Below are positions 33,834 through 42,398 of a stretch of DNA of 64,000 nt, piece after piece. The notes under the pieces are model-generated. The model made no database searches and was not told where the DNA came from. It saw only the letters and a list, made by a program, of their open reading frames with translations. The number at the start of each line of letters is the position of its first letter. Positions within the stretch are counted from its first letter, which is position 1. This stretch comes from Thermococcus gammatolerans EJ3 (lineage in GTDB: Archaea > Methanobacteriota_B > Thermococci > Thermococcales > Thermococcaceae), in the NCBI RefSeq assembly GCF_000022365.1, contig NC_012804.1, forward strand, positions 1,981,439 to 2,045,438. The letters run 5' to 3'. The position numbers and the translations under genes are program-made.

Positions 33834-34349
33834 CTACCATGGAACGCTCTTCCAGCCCATTTTGTAAGCGAAGTAATTGGCACCCCAGTGGACGAGCGGT
33901 GTGAATATCAGGAGGAACAGCATCTGGCCGGATGAGATAGTCTTCACCGGATAAGCGAAGGCGAGCGCGCTTATCAGGAATCCCAGCTGGTCGAGGCCAA
34001 CAGCCGGGTAGCCTCTCGGGAGGTTCAGACGTCTCTTTATGAAGCTCCCCACTAGGTCACCCATGAGCGCACCAAAGGACAGCAGAAACGCCAGAAGGAC
34101 GGCAGTTTTCAGGGAACCGTAGAAGGCGGGGGTTAGGTAATACTGAAGGACTCCAACAAGAGTACCGACGGAAACCCCGCCGAGGAAACCCCTCCACGTC
34201 TTTCCATCTCCCAGAATTCTGTTCCCGTCACGCCACTTCCTTCCACCGTCTATTGGCCTGCCTCCCCCGAGCAGAACGGGGGAAGCGTTGGCGAAGTACG
34301 CCGGGAGGATGTACCACAGGGCCCAGAACATCGATGAGAGTGCCCCCAT
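33834..34349 (-). CDS. carS: CDP-archaeol synthase
   Basis: 171 residues with about five helices. LPAYFANASPVLLGGGRPID and DGKTWRGFLGGVSVGTLVG, then GDLVGSFIKRRLNLPRGYPAVGLDQLGF, are the signature of CarS, which links CTP to unsaturated archaetidic precursor (digeranylgeranylglyceryl phosphate) in membrane lipid synthesis. ATG 34349 has GGTGAAATCA before it. It is divergent from ttuA. The catalytic Asp-rich motif is intact. Confidence 0.93.
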   Translation of the reverse strand: MGALSSMFWALWYILPAYFANASPVLLGGGRPIDGGRKWRDGNRILGDGKTWRGFLGGVSVGTLVGVLQYYLTPAFYGSLKTAVLLAFLLSFGALMGDLVGSFIKRRLNLPRGYPAVGLDQLGFLISALAFAYPVKTISSGQMLFLLIFTPLVHWGANYFAYKMGWKSVPW

Positions 34350-34442
34350 TGATTTCACCGGTGGGAGTTGAGCGGGCCGTTAAAAAGTCTTCCGGTGCAA
34401 AGCCTTTTAATATAGCGGGAGAGCTAAGGGTCGGTGAGAGAA

Positions 34443-35363
34443 ATGCCGATGAGATGCAAGTTCTGCGAAAAGCCTGCCTTCATAAAGCTTCACTACCCAA
34501 AAATGTACCTCTGCGAAGAGCACTTTAAAGAATACTTCGAAAGGAAGGTAAAGCGGACGATAGAGCGCTATAAAATGCTCAAACCGGACGAGAAAGTTCT
34601 TGTAGTGGTGAGCGGTGGAAAGGACTCGGCCGTCACCGCTTACATCCTCAAGAAACTCGGCTACAATATCGAGTGCCTCCACATAAACCTCGGCATCGGC
34701 GAGTACAGCGAGAAGAGCGAGGAGTACGCAAAGAAGCAGTGCGAAGCTTTGGAAGTTCCCCTCCACATCGTCCGAGTTAAAGAGCTCTTCGGGAAGGGAA
34801 TCGGGGAAGTTAGGACGAGGAGGCCGACCTGCTCCTACTGCGGCTTAACGAAGCGCTACATCTTCAACAAGTTCGCCTACGATAACGGCTTTGATGCAGT
34901 TGCCACCGGCCACAACCTCGACGACGAGGCGAGCTTCATCTTCTCGAACATGATGCACTGGAACACGCAGTACTTAGCGAAGCAGGGGCCGGTAACACCG
35001 GCCCAGTTCAACGGGAAGCTTGTCAAGAAGGTCAAGCCCCTCTACGAGGTCACGGAGAGGGAAGTCGTTGCCTACGCCTTGGCAAATGGCATCGAGTACA
35101 TGATGGAGGAGTGCCCCTATGCGAGGGGCGCTACAACGCTCGAGTACAAGGCGATACTCAACGAGATGGAGGAAAAGAGACCGGGGACGAAAATCAACTT
35201 CGTCAAGGGTTTCCTGAGAAAGAAACACCTGTTCGAGGCCGAGCTCCACGAGACCGAGCTGAGGGAGTGTAAAGTCTGCGGCATGCCTTCAAGTGGCGAG
35301 ATTTGCTCGTTCTGCAGGTTCTGGGGACTTAAAGAGCCGATAGACTTTAAGTTACATTTATAA
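34443..35363 (+). CDS. ttuA: tRNA-5-methyluridine-54 2-sulfurtransferase
   Basis: 306 residues. The N-terminal zinc site is CKFCEKPAFIKL...CEEHF, the PP-loop is VLVVVSGGKDSAVTAYILKK, the Fe-S/catalytic cysteines are TCSYCG and ECPYARG, and the C-terminal zinc site is CKVCGMPSSGEICSFC. This combination marks TtuA, the enzyme that thiolates T54 in thermophile tRNA and stabilises it at high temperature. ATG 34443 follows GGTGAG; GTG 34434 is less likely. The promoter of the next gene lies in its last codons. Confidence 0.93.
   Translation: MPMRCKFCEKPAFIKLHYPKMYLCEEHFKEYFERKVKRTIERYKMLKPDEKVLVVVSGGKDSAVTAYILKKLGYNIECLHINLGIGEYSEKSEEYAKKQCEALEVPLHIVRVKELFGKGIGEVRTRRPTCSYCGLTKRYIFNKFAYDNGFDAVATGHNLDDEASFIFSNMMHWNTQYLAKQGPVTPAQFNGKLVKKVKPLYEVTEREVVAYALANGIEYMMEECPYARGATTLEYKAILNEMEEKRPGTKINFVKGFLRKKHLFEAELHETELRECKVCGMPSSGEICSFCRFWGLKEPIDFKLHL
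35356..35363 (+). promoter_or_regulatory. TATA box for the DUF257 gene at 35397
   Basis: ATTTATAA overlaps the stop codon of ttuA, 34-41 bases upstream of the ATG. It predicts a start near 35387 and a short leader carrying GGGGGA before the ATG. It suggests the DUF257 gene is transcribed separately from ttuA. Confidence 0.55.
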
Positions 35364-35396
35364 AGATAAACATAGAGCATTGAACGGGGGATATTC

Positions 35397-36050
35397 ATGA
35401 ACGTCCCAACAATTATGCAGGACCTGTGGGGTTCTCTCAGGAGGGGTGAGCTAGTCCTCGTAGAGAGGACCGATGCTGGTGATCAGTATCTCGACCTGCA
35501 TAACATAGTGACTTGGGGATTGGAAGATGAATATAATATCGTCATTGTGGACATCCTTGACTCCCTGCACCTTTTGACAGCCAAGGCCAGACTGGCCGGT
35601 ATAGAAACTGATGTGCTAACCAAAGCTGAGGTAATAAAGATCGGAGGCAGAACGCAAACTGGCAACGTGATAAAGACCATCGAGGAGATCTCGGAGCCCG
35701 TAATACTGACGAAGAAATTCAAGGATGTCTACGAGCAGGTTCTTGAGTCCAGATTCCCGGTGCTCACCATAGTCCTCGGCCTAGAGAAGCTCCTTATGGC
35801 TTCAGAGTTCTCATCAGCAAACGTTCATGCACTGGTAAAACTGATGTCCCAATACGTCGGGGACGAAAGACGGCTGACCGTGTACCTTGTAAAAACTGGC
35901 ATCATAGGACCCGAGAGACAGTCCTTAACTGCCCTTCTCGAAGACATAGCGACCACTGTGATAAGGGTATCAAAGAAGGGGAAGACAACGGAATTCCACG
36001 TCATCAAGTCCGTAACGCCCGACCTTGAGGATATGGTTCTCAGGTTCTGA
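35397..36050 (+). CDS. DUF257 family protein
   Basis: 217 residues, second member of the family here (the first is at 13505). MNVPTIMQDLWGSLRRGELVLVERTDAG matches the GETVLVE start of the other copy, followed by VIKIGGRTQTGNVIKT, VLTIVLGLEKLLM, QYVGDERRLTVYLVKTGIIG and ALLEDIATTVIRVSKKG. The overall similarity is clear along the length, with the best match in the last third. It has no signal peptide. The function is unknown. Confidence 0.85.
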   Translation: MNVPTIMQDLWGSLRRGELVLVERTDAGDQYLDLHNIVTWGLEDEYNIVIVDILDSLHLLTAKARLAGIETDVLTKAEVIKIGGRTQTGNVIKTIEEISEPVILTKKFKDVYEQVLESRFPVLTIVLGLEKLLMASEFSSANVHALVKLMSQYVGDERRLTVYLVKTGIIGPERQSLTALLEDIATTVIRVSKKGKTTEFHVIKSVTPDLEDMVLRF

Positions 36051-36092
36051 TTTATCCTCAATTTTAGGGGGCCTAGAACACAAAAGGAAGAA

Positions 36093-38051
36093 TTAAAGTT
36101 CCTCAAACACCAACCTAAACCTCAGCTCCCCCTCAAGCGGGAAGAGGAGAGTGTAGCTGACACCCTGCTGGATGAAGTCCCAGCCGCTCTCGCTCTGGCT
36201 GAGGGTCTTTATCGGGTACTTCCACACCCTTGCCTTCCTATCGAGCTCGATTTTGAGCCCTCCAATCCCGTAGGGGTCTTTTACCTCAAAGCTATCCGCC
36301 TCGAATTCTCCGGGGCTTTCCATGACGCTGTGCACCGCTAAGTTCAACTCGACACCGAAGAGCGCCTTGGCTTCACTCCTCACGGTGTAGTCAACAATGA
36401 AGCCGTTATCTGTGAGACGGAAGGACTTCGCAACCCTCGCCGGGCTTCCAGAGACTATACCATCACGCTCAAGGGTGATGCCCCCCTCAAAGATCGAGAA
36501 GTCGTAGGCTCCGGTGAGGAAGTCCCCGAGTTCGGTGTAATTACTCAGGTAGTAATCGTTTAGCCCCACATCCCTACCGAAGAAGTGATCCTGCAATATT
36601 GCCCTCATGTGATCATCGTAGGCAAGCTCACGCTTTATATCCTCCGGGATCCTTTTGCCGAGCTCGTGGATGCTGGCAACTCCCTCCCCGCTTTCGTCCT
36701 CGGGGGTTGCCGACTCTGGAACCTCATGGTAGTGCTCCCATCTCCTGGCGAGCACGTCGTTGTAGTTTACGGCCTTTCTCTTGGAGCTGAACTCAAAGAG
36801 TGCTCCCCCGTAGGCTGGCTTGAAGACGGCATAGAAGTTTTCGTTCTCGAGAAAAACTTCATCTCTACCGTCGAAGTCTATGTCGCGGACGAAGCTTCCA
36901 GTGGAAACGAAGCTGTTGGCCCTTATGATGTTCTCCCAGACCGCCCTCCTCAGGTGGGGGAGGTATATTCCGCCGAAAACTCCATGCCAGTAGGCGTCGT
37001 TGCATTGAGCTCTGAGGAGGAACCGCCTCGCCTCGGGGTTGTCCCTTACCAGCTTGCTCACCATGAGCATCCTCTTGTGCATGTAGTTGCTCTCGGGATA
37101 CTTAAAGAAGAAGTTCTTCCAGATTCCTCCCCTGACGAAGACGCGGTAGCGGTCGAACTTGTTCTCCCTCTTGAGCTCCTCGACGAACTCGACGAAGAGC
37201 TTCGCCTGCTTTGCTGGGAGGCTCCATTCGCTCATCTCGAAGTAGGACGCTATCGGAAGGTAAACGAGGCCCCGCGGTTTGAAGTGCTTTAGGTACTCAG
37301 AGTAAAGGGTGAGGTCTATCCGGTCATCGCTCGAAACGGCGTCAAAGAACTCCCTCAGCCAGCCCTTCTCGTGAACCCATTCGTAGGTTCCCGGCCAGAC
37401 CCCGAACTTCTCACCGTCGTCGTGGAAAACTGCCACCTTGCTCTCATCACCGTCGTCGAGAGAGTGGAGGTAGTCGAGAGTCTTCCCCACAGGACGGAAG
37501 GGGATTAGATATCGCAGTCTCTCGTCGATCGGGAAAACCGTTATGACCTCGCCGCCGTCCTCGGTGTAGTACGGCCAGTAAAGGCTCTCCTTGGGAAGGC
37601 CAGCACTCATGAAGTGGTAGTCATCAACTATGACGTACTCTATGCCCGCCTGGCGGAGGCTCTTGACGAGTTCGGGCTGCCAGACCCTTTCGGTCAGCCA
37701 CACGCCCCTTGCCTCGTAGCCGAGCTTTTTCGCGAAGTCCTTGAGAAGTCTAACCTGCTCTATCCTGTCCTCCTTGGGTATCGCCGCCAAAACGGGCTCG
37801 TAAAAGCCTGCGACGACTATCTCAAGCTGCCCTTTCCTGACGAGGCTTTTGAGAAGGTCAATGTGCTCTGGCCTGTTCTCGACGAGCCACTCAAGCAGGG
37901 GACCCGAATAGTGGACGGCTACCTTCATGGAGGGGTAATCCTCAAGTGCCTCCATGAACGGCCTGTATGACCTCTCGTAGGCACTCTCAAAAACCCAGCC
38001 GAAGTTTCCGAGGGGCTGGTGATTGTGTATCCCGAAGATAAACTTGACCAT
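36093..38051 (-). CDS. GH57 4-alpha-glucanotransferase
   Basis: 652 residues from ATG 38051. It follows the Thermococcus litoralis enzyme (about 659 residues): FIFGIHNHQPLGNFGWVFES at the start, nucleophile Glu 121 in GVWLTERVWQPE, acid/base Asp 212 in FHDDGEKFGVWPGT, and a C-terminal beta-sandwich domain. It transfers malto-oligosaccharide chains and works in maltodextrin use. It is preceded by a perfect TGM motif and by a TATA box, so its transcription should respond to the Tgr regulator. GTG 38060 is a less likely start. Confidence 0.95.
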   Translation of the reverse strand: MVKFIFGIHNHQPLGNFGWVFESAYERSYRPFMEALEDYPSMKVAVHYSGPLLEWLVENRPEHIDLLKSLVRKGQLEIVVAGFYEPVLAAIPKEDRIEQVRLLKDFAKKLGYEARGVWLTERVWQPELVKSLRQAGIEYVIVDDYHFMSAGLPKESLYWPYYTEDGGEVITVFPIDERLRYLIPFRPVGKTLDYLHSLDDGDESKVAVFHDDGEKFGVWPGTYEWVHEKGWLREFFDAVSSDDRIDLTLYSEYLKHFKPRGLVYLPIASYFEMSEWSLPAKQAKLFVEFVEELKRENKFDRYRVFVRGGIWKNFFFKYPESNYMHKRMLMVSKLVRDNPEARRFLLRAQCNDAYWHGVFGGIYLPHLRRAVWENIIRANSFVSTGSFVRDIDFDGRDEVFLENENFYAVFKPAYGGALFEFSSKRKAVNYNDVLARRWEHYHEVPESATPEDESGEGVASIHELGKRIPEDIKRELAYDDHMRAILQDHFFGRDVGLNDYYLSNYTELGDFLTGAYDFSIFEGGITLERDGIVSGSPARVAKSFRLTDNGFIVDYTVRSEAKALFGVELNLAVHSVMESPGEFEADSFEVKDPYGIGGLKIELDRKARVWKYPIKTLSQSESGWDFIQQGVSYTLLFPLEGELRFRLVFEEL

Positions 38052-38067
38052 GGCAACCACCCGTACT

Positions 38068-38084
38068 TATCACTAAAGGTGATA
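38068..38084 (-). promoter_or_regulatory. Thermococcales glycolytic motif (TGM) upstream of the glucanotransferase
   Basis: TATCACTAAAGGTGATA, a perfect TATCAC-N5-GTGATA. It lies between the TATA box and the start codon, the position described for genes that Tgr represses under gluconeogenic conditions. It is palindromic. Confidence 0.88.
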
Positions 38085-38096
38085 CAGTGGTTTGGC

Positions 38097-38104
38097 TATA
38101 AATA
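38097..38104 (-). promoter_or_regulatory. TATA box for the GH57 gene
   Basis: Minus-strand TATTTATA, 13 bases upstream of the TGM, in the usual spacing for a start site overlapping the motif. Confidence 0.6.
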
Positions 38105-38114
38105 CTTTGCTCCC

Positions 38115-38741
38115 TCAGATCAGGGAGAAGAGGTAGAGCGCGAAAGCCACACAGACCTGGTTTGAAAAGTTGTCGTCCGGAGGTAGGCCGTAGAACTCAA
38201 CGAGAGTGCCTATGAGAGCACCGGCTATCGCGAGCTTGAGACCGAGGAGGGGGTATATAACAAGCAGAGCGGAGAGAAAGTATGCCAGGCTGCCCTCAAG
38301 GCTCTTACCGTTGGAAAACCTGTGCCTACCGAAGTTCTTCCCGATTATCGCCGCCATTGCATCGCCGAGGGTTGCGACGGTAACGGCTGCTATCGCCACG
38401 TTCTCGGTGAAGAAGTATACCACTATGAGGGAGGCGAGGGCAAAGTATATGTGGGCCGCAACGCCCAAGCGCTCGTGCTCTCTTTCTATGTCCATCACGT
38501 GCCGCTCAAGAACCTCAATTCCAGTCACGACATCAGGATTGATCAGCCTGAGCTTCAGTTTTATTCTGTCCCTGAGCTCCTCAATTATCCTGAAGGGCTC
38601 TAGGACAACGAATACCGCAAAGGCGGTGGCTACGAAAGTGAGGGTGAACTCCCTATCCGTGAGGATGTAGAGGGCCGGTACGACCAGACCGGTGAGGTGA
38701 AGGGCCTTACGCTTCAGCTCGCTTTTTAAGCTCGTGTTCAC
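38115..38741 (-). CDS. Polyprenol/diacylglycerol kinase family membrane protein
   Basis: 208 residues with about six helices. LKRKALHLTGLVVPALYIL at the start and the GDAMAAIIGKNFGRHRFSNG then KSLEGSLAYFLSALLV region are the hallmarks of the SEC59/DGK1/VTE5 family (CTP-dependent dolichol kinase and relatives). A role in making or recycling dolichyl phosphate for glycosylation is inferred. The first 35 bases overlap the end of the HAD gene (38707-38741), so the two are co-translated. Confidence 0.82.
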   Translation of the reverse strand: MNTSLKSELKRKALHLTGLVVPALYILTDREFTLTFVATAFAVFVVLEPFRIIEELRDRIKLKLRLINPDVVTGIEVLERHVMDIEREHERLGVAAHIYFALASLIVVYFFTENVAIAAVTVATLGDAMAAIIGKNFGRHRFSNGKSLEGSLAYFLSALLVIYPLLGLKLAIAGALIGTLVEFYGLPPDDNFSNQVCVAFALYLFSLI

Positions 38742-39408
38742 GCTTTATCACCTCCAGCGCCTCGTTCAGGTTCCTGACAATGTAATCGGCGTTTCTAATA
38801 TGCTTTCGCCGGAAGTAGCCCCTCCTCACGAGTATGCCGGTTGCACCGATGGCCCTTGCACCGGCCATGTCCGTCTCGTCCCTGTCCCCAACCACGTAGA
38901 CTTCATCGTCCGGGAACCTCGATAGGGCTAGCTTGAAGTTGTGCGGGGTCAGCTTGGAGTAACCGGTCTCGCCGCTGATTATTATGTCGTCGAAATAGTC
39001 CCCTATTCCGAGGTGCTTCACCTTCCTTCTCTGCCACCGGGAGGAGGAGTCGGTAACCAGGACGATCCTCGCACCCATCTCCTTGAGGTTTCTTAGAAAG
39101 GGAAGCGCGTCGGGGTAAAGTTTAAGACTGGAGAAAAACGTCTTATCAACCAGTTCCAGTATCTCTGAGAACCCTTCGACTCTTTTTTCTCCATAAACCC
39201 TTCTGAAAACCTCCTCCATAATACCTTCAATGTCCATCCTGTGGAGGGCCTCAATCCCCTCCAGCTCGCGGTAGCCCCTGAAGAGCAGGTATTTGATCAT
39301 CCTGAACCGCCTTTTCACGAGAAGATGAAGGAAGAGCCTCATGAGAACCCTCTTTCCTGCATCCCACGTGGTGCAGAGTGTGTCATCGAGGTCCACTATA
39401 ACCAGCAT
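38707..39408 (-). CDS. HAD-family hydrolase
   Basis: 233 residues from ATG 39408. Motif I is VIVDLDDTLCTTWD, motif II IVLVTDSSSRW, motif III lysine lies near YSKLTPHNF, and motif IV is VYVVGDRDETDMAGARAIG. The cap domain sits between motifs I and II (about residues 15-95). HAD hydrolases dephosphorylate small molecules; the substrate is open. It overlaps the polyprenol kinase gene and lies divergent from the membrane gene at 39492. Confidence 0.85.
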   Translation of the reverse strand: MLVIVDLDDTLCTTWDAGKRVLMRLFLHLLVKRRFRMIKYLLFRGYRELEGIEALHRMDIEGIMEEVFRRVYGEKRVEGFSEILELVDKTFFSSLKLYPDALPFLRNLKEMGARIVLVTDSSSRWQRRKVKHLGIGDYFDDIIISGETGYSKLTPHNFKLALSRFPDDEVYVVGDRDETDMAGARAIGATGILVRRGYFRRKHIRNADYIVRNLNEALEVIKREHELKKRAEA

Positions 39409-39491
39409 CAAACCCCTCCACTCCAATCGGGAGGGTAGGGGTTAAAAGCCTAGCGGCAGGTTTAAAAGGGGATAACTGTGAGGGGCTGATG

Positions 39492-39740
39492 ATGAGGGGA
39501 GAAACGCTCGTGCTGGGTGGCATTGTGCTGATATTCGTGGGGTTCCTGCTGGTATTCCTTGGAACACTGATCTCGGCCCTCGGCGGCGAGGGTGACGTTG
39601 AGGGAGGCGGGGTCATAATGATAGGCCCGATCCCAATAGTCTTCGGCACGAGCAGAGGGGCGGTGACCATTGCCTCAATTCTGGCTCTCCTGCTAATGGT
39701 ACTCTGGATAATAGGGACCCTGCTGGCGAGGAGGGGATGA
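39492..39740 (+). CDS. TIGR00304/DUF131 membrane protein
   Basis: 82 residues with two helices: LVLGGIVLIFVGFLLVFLGTLI and VTIASILALLLMVLWIIGTLLA, separated by a glycine-rich loop with GGVIMIGPIPIVFG. This matches the archaeal TIGR00304 (DUF131) family. The ATG is 39492; 39489 is equally possible. It ends one base before the antiporter start, so the two form an operon. Function unknown. Confidence 0.82.
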   Translation: MRGETLVLGGIVLIFVGFLLVFLGTLISALGGEGDVEGGGVIMIGPIPIVFGTSRGAVTIASILALLLMVLWIIGTLLARRG

Positions 39741-39741
39741 A

Positions 39742-40929
39742 GTGGACTTCCTGGCCGCAATCGCAGTTCTGCTAGTTACGGCCAAAACCATTGAATGGGC
39801 CTTCGAGAAGGTGGAGATACACCCGATAATAGCGCACGTCCTCACGGGAATAGTGCTCGGCCCTTTCATCCTCGGGGTGGTTAGACCAACCCCAGATCTC
39901 AAGGTTCTCGCGGAGTTCGGGCTGATAATGATGATGCTCTACATGGGGCTTACAAGCAACTTCTCGGCCATAGCCCAGAACACGAAAAGGGCCGTCATCG
40001 TGGCGGTGCTCGGTGTTTTCGCCTCTTTCCTCCTGGGCTTCATGACGGTGAGGCTCTTCGGCAAACCCCTCTCCGCGGCGATCTTCGTGGGAGTGACCCT
40101 CGGAAACACCGCGATTGAGGTCACGAGCGGCGTTCTCGTAAAGGAGAGGGTAAAGCGCATTGTCTCATCGATCCTCATGGGCGCTGCCTTTGCCGACGAT
40201 ATCCTCGCCGTTTATCTCATAGGCATAGTCACGGCCATGGCCGAGGGCAGCCTCGACGCCCAGGCCTTCGGGGTGCTGACGGTTAAGATATTCTCCTTCA
40301 TAGTGCTCGCCCTGCTCATTTCGGAGGTCGTCTTCAAGAATGCCGAATGGTTCAAGAACGTTGTAAAGAACCTCAACGTGTTCTTCACGTTCACCCTCAT
40401 CCTCACGTTCACCCTGGCCATACTGGCAGAGTGGGTCGGACTCAACCAGATAATCGGGGCCTATTTGGCGGGACTCATGATAAGCAGGCTCCGTGAGAGG
40501 AAGGATCCGCTGATAATAACCCGCATAAAGCTCAACGAACTCATCGAGGATCTTGAAGTTGTCCTGATCGAGTTCTTCATGCCCCTCTTCTTCATTTACG
40601 TCGGACTAATGTTCAACCCCCCTCTGAACCAGGTCAGTCTCTCACTGATAGGCGGCCTTTACCTCTCCGCCGTTCTGGGGAAGCTCCTCGGCTGCGGATT
40701 GGGGGCCAGATCGCTCGGCCTGAGCTGGAGTGATTCCCTGCTGATCGGAATTGGAATGGGCGGCAGGGGAAGCCTTGAGCTGGCGATACTGACCTTCGGC
40801 CTCGAGGCCGGGCTAATAGACCAGGGGCTCTTTGCAAGCGTCATAATAGTCTCGATGCTAACAGCTCTAACGACGCCGGTTTTCTTCAAGGCCTATCTCA
40901 AAAGGCAAAAGCTTAAATCATCATCCTGA
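39742..40929 (+). CDS. CPA2-type cation:proton antiporter (KefB/NapA)
   Basis: 395 residues, GTG start after GAGGGG, with about twelve helices. The family marks are KVEIHPIIAHVLTGIVLGPF at the start, FADDILAVYLIGI with the Asp pair used for Na+/H+ exchange, QIIGAYLAGLMISRLRERKDP and the late GIGMGGRGSLELAILTFG. It has no C-terminal TrkA-N domain. The ion is probably Na+ or K+, inferred from the Asp-Asp site. It is cotranscribed with the DUF131 gene. Confidence 0.9.
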   Translation: MDFLAAIAVLLVTAKTIEWAFEKVEIHPIIAHVLTGIVLGPFILGVVRPTPDLKVLAEFGLIMMMLYMGLTSNFSAIAQNTKRAVIVAVLGVFASFLLGFMTVRLFGKPLSAAIFVGVTLGNTAIEVTSGVLVKERVKRIVSSILMGAAFADDILAVYLIGIVTAMAEGSLDAQAFGVLTVKIFSFIVLALLISEVVFKNAEWFKNVVKNLNVFFTFTLILTFTLAILAEWVGLNQIIGAYLAGLMISRLRERKDPLIITRIKLNELIEDLEVVLIEFFMPLFFIYVGLMFNPPLNQVSLSLIGGLYLSAVLGKLLGCGLGARSLGLSWSDSLLIGIGMGGRGSLELAILTFGLEAGLIDQGLFASVIIVSMLTALTTPVFFKAYLKRQKLKSSS

Positions 40930-40949
40930 GATCGGCCATCGGTGGGAGT

Positions 40950-42101
40950 ATGTTTCCAGAGAGGGGCACAGACGAGGAGGAAGTGCTTGAGGAGCTACGG
41001 CGGAAGACGAGGGAGGATTTAACCTTCGACTCCGGGAAGATTCTCGGCTCCATGTGCACGTACCCACATCCGTTCGCCGTTAAAATCATTACGGAGTTTA
41101 TAGACAGGAACCTCGGAGACCCGGGTTTACACATCGGGAGCAGGAAGGTTGAGGAAGAGGCCGTTGAGATGCTCTCAAACCTCCTCGGTCTTAAAAAGGG
41201 CTACGGCCACATAGTCTCGGGCGGAACCGAGGCAAACATTTTAGCGGTAAGGGCCTTCCGCAACCTGGCGGGGGTTGAAAAGCCCGAGCTTATCCTTCCG
41301 AAGAGCGCCCACTTCTCCTTCATCAAGGCCGGCGAAATGCTTGGAGTCAAGCTCATCTGGGCGGAGCTGAATGAAGATTATACCGTCAACGTTAGGGACG
41401 TTGAGGAGAAGATTACGGACAACACGATTGGAATCGTTGGAATAGCCGGAACAACGGGTCTGGGAGTTGTGGACGATATTCCCGCTCTGAGCGATTTAGC
41501 CCTCGATTACGGGCTCCCGCTCCACGTGGATGCGGCATTTGGAGGCTTCGTGATTCCCTTTGCGAAGGCCCTCGGCTACGACATCCCAGACTTCGATTTT
41601 CGCTTGAAGGGAGTGAAGAGCATAACCATAGACCCCCACAAGATGGGCATGGTGCCGATTCCAGCCGGCGGGATAATCTTCCGCGAGAGGAAGTACATCG
41701 ACGCGATAAGCATTCTGGCCCCTTACTTAGCCGGAGGAAGAATATGGCAGGCCACCATAACAGGAACGAGGCCCGGGGCAAACGCTCTCGCGGTATGGGC
41801 GATGATCAAGCACCTCGGCTTCGAAGGCTACAAGGAAATTGTGAGAAAAGCTATGGAGCTGAGCCAGTGGTTCGCGGGGGAGCTGAAGAAGATACCGGGC
41901 GTTTACCTCATCCGAGAGCCGGTCTTGAATATTGTCTCCTTCGGCACTGAGAACCTTGAGCGGGTCGAGGAGGAGCTGAAGAGAAGGGGCTGGGGAATCA
42001 GCGCGCACAGGGGCTACATCAGGATCGTCATGATGCCCCACGTGAGGAGGGAGCACCTCGAGGAGTTCTTGAGGGATTTGGAGGAGATTGTGCGAGGTTA
42101 A
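40950..42101 (+). CDS. mfnA: PLP-dependent aspartate/tyrosine decarboxylase
   Basis: 383 residues. A group II amino acid decarboxylase: VSGGTEANILAVRAF binds PLP, HVDAAFGGFVIPF contains the Asp contacting PLP, and ITIDPHKMGMVPIPAGG contains the lysine about residue 231. In Thermococcus kodakarensis this orthologous group has been shown to make beta-alanine from aspartate for coenzyme A; methanogen homologues use tyrosine. So the aspartate role is preferred here. It lies 20 bases after the antiporter gene. Confidence 0.9.
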   Translation: MFPERGTDEEEVLEELRRKTREDLTFDSGKILGSMCTYPHPFAVKIITEFIDRNLGDPGLHIGSRKVEEEAVEMLSNLLGLKKGYGHIVSGGTEANILAVRAFRNLAGVEKPELILPKSAHFSFIKAGEMLGVKLIWAELNEDYTVNVRDVEEKITDNTIGIVGIAGTTGLGVVDDIPALSDLALDYGLPLHVDAAFGGFVIPFAKALGYDIPDFDFRLKGVKSITIDPHKMGMVPIPAGGIIFRERKYIDAISILAPYLAGGRIWQATITGTRPGANALAVWAMIKHLGFEGYKEIVRKAMELSQWFAGELKKIPGVYLIREPVLNIVSFGTENLERVEEELKRRGWGISAHRGYIRIVMMPHVRREHLEEFLRDLEEIVRG

Positions 42102-42256
42102 TAACGCAGTATTTATCGTGAATATTAAAAGGGTGAAATCAGTCCGTAACCCTTGATGTCCATGCTGGCTACCCCCTCGACTTCGGAATTTCCGCTATGT
42201 GCTTCTTGACCTTTTGTTGACACATTTGAGATTAAACTCACTGGAAGAAATGAGGC
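42102..42256. other. Spacer without a recognised gene
   Basis: Between mfnA and the first sRNA. On the minus strand an ATG frame reads MCQQKVKKHIAEIPKSRG before a stop, and a shifted frame continues MDIKGYGLISPF, so a decayed short gene is possible. No ribosome site is convincing. Confidence 0.35.
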
Positions 42257-42309
42257 GGTCAGTCCGTCACTCCCTCGTCACGGCTCGGACAAGGCTGAAC
42301 TCATCATCC
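42257..42309 (-). ncRNA. Box C/D guide sRNA (tandem copy 1)
   Basis: On the minus strand: C box ATGATGA (42307-42301), 12-nt guide, D'-like CCGA, three bases, C' box GTGACGA, 12-nt guide, D box CTGA (42262-42259). All spacings are those of archaeal C/D RNAs. The D guide GGGAGTGACGGA is complementary to the CCGTCACTCC type sequence of the 16S decoding centre, and the D' guide GTTCAGCCTTGT to CAAGGCTGAA near position 910 of archaeal 16S, as I recall those sequences. An AT-rich CTTAAAAGG (42331-42339) lies about 26 bases upstream as a promoter. Confidence 0.8.
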
Positions 42310-42342
42310 CAGAAAAGGTTGAAGATGGGCCTTAAAAGGCTT

Positions 42343-42398
42343 GCTCAGCGATCACCTTTCCTTCCTCACCGTTCGGTTCGCCCATCACTCATCATCGC
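42343..42398 (-). ncRNA. Box C/D guide sRNA (tandem copy 2)
   Basis: On the minus strand: C box ATGATGA (42395-42389), 12-nt guide GTGATGGGCGAA, D'-like CCGA, C' box GTGAGGA, guide AGGAAAGGTGATCG, D box CTGA (42348-42345). It lies 33 bases from copy 1 with the same CCGA D' variant. AT-rich boxes at 42411-42429, at the end of the 42430 gene, could be its promoter. No rRNA target is proposed with confidence. Confidence 0.7.

Noticed and set aside
42102..42256. A tRNA or H/ACA RNA in the spacer after mfnA.
   Set aside because: No T-loop sequence, acceptor pairing or ACA box in a hairpin was found.
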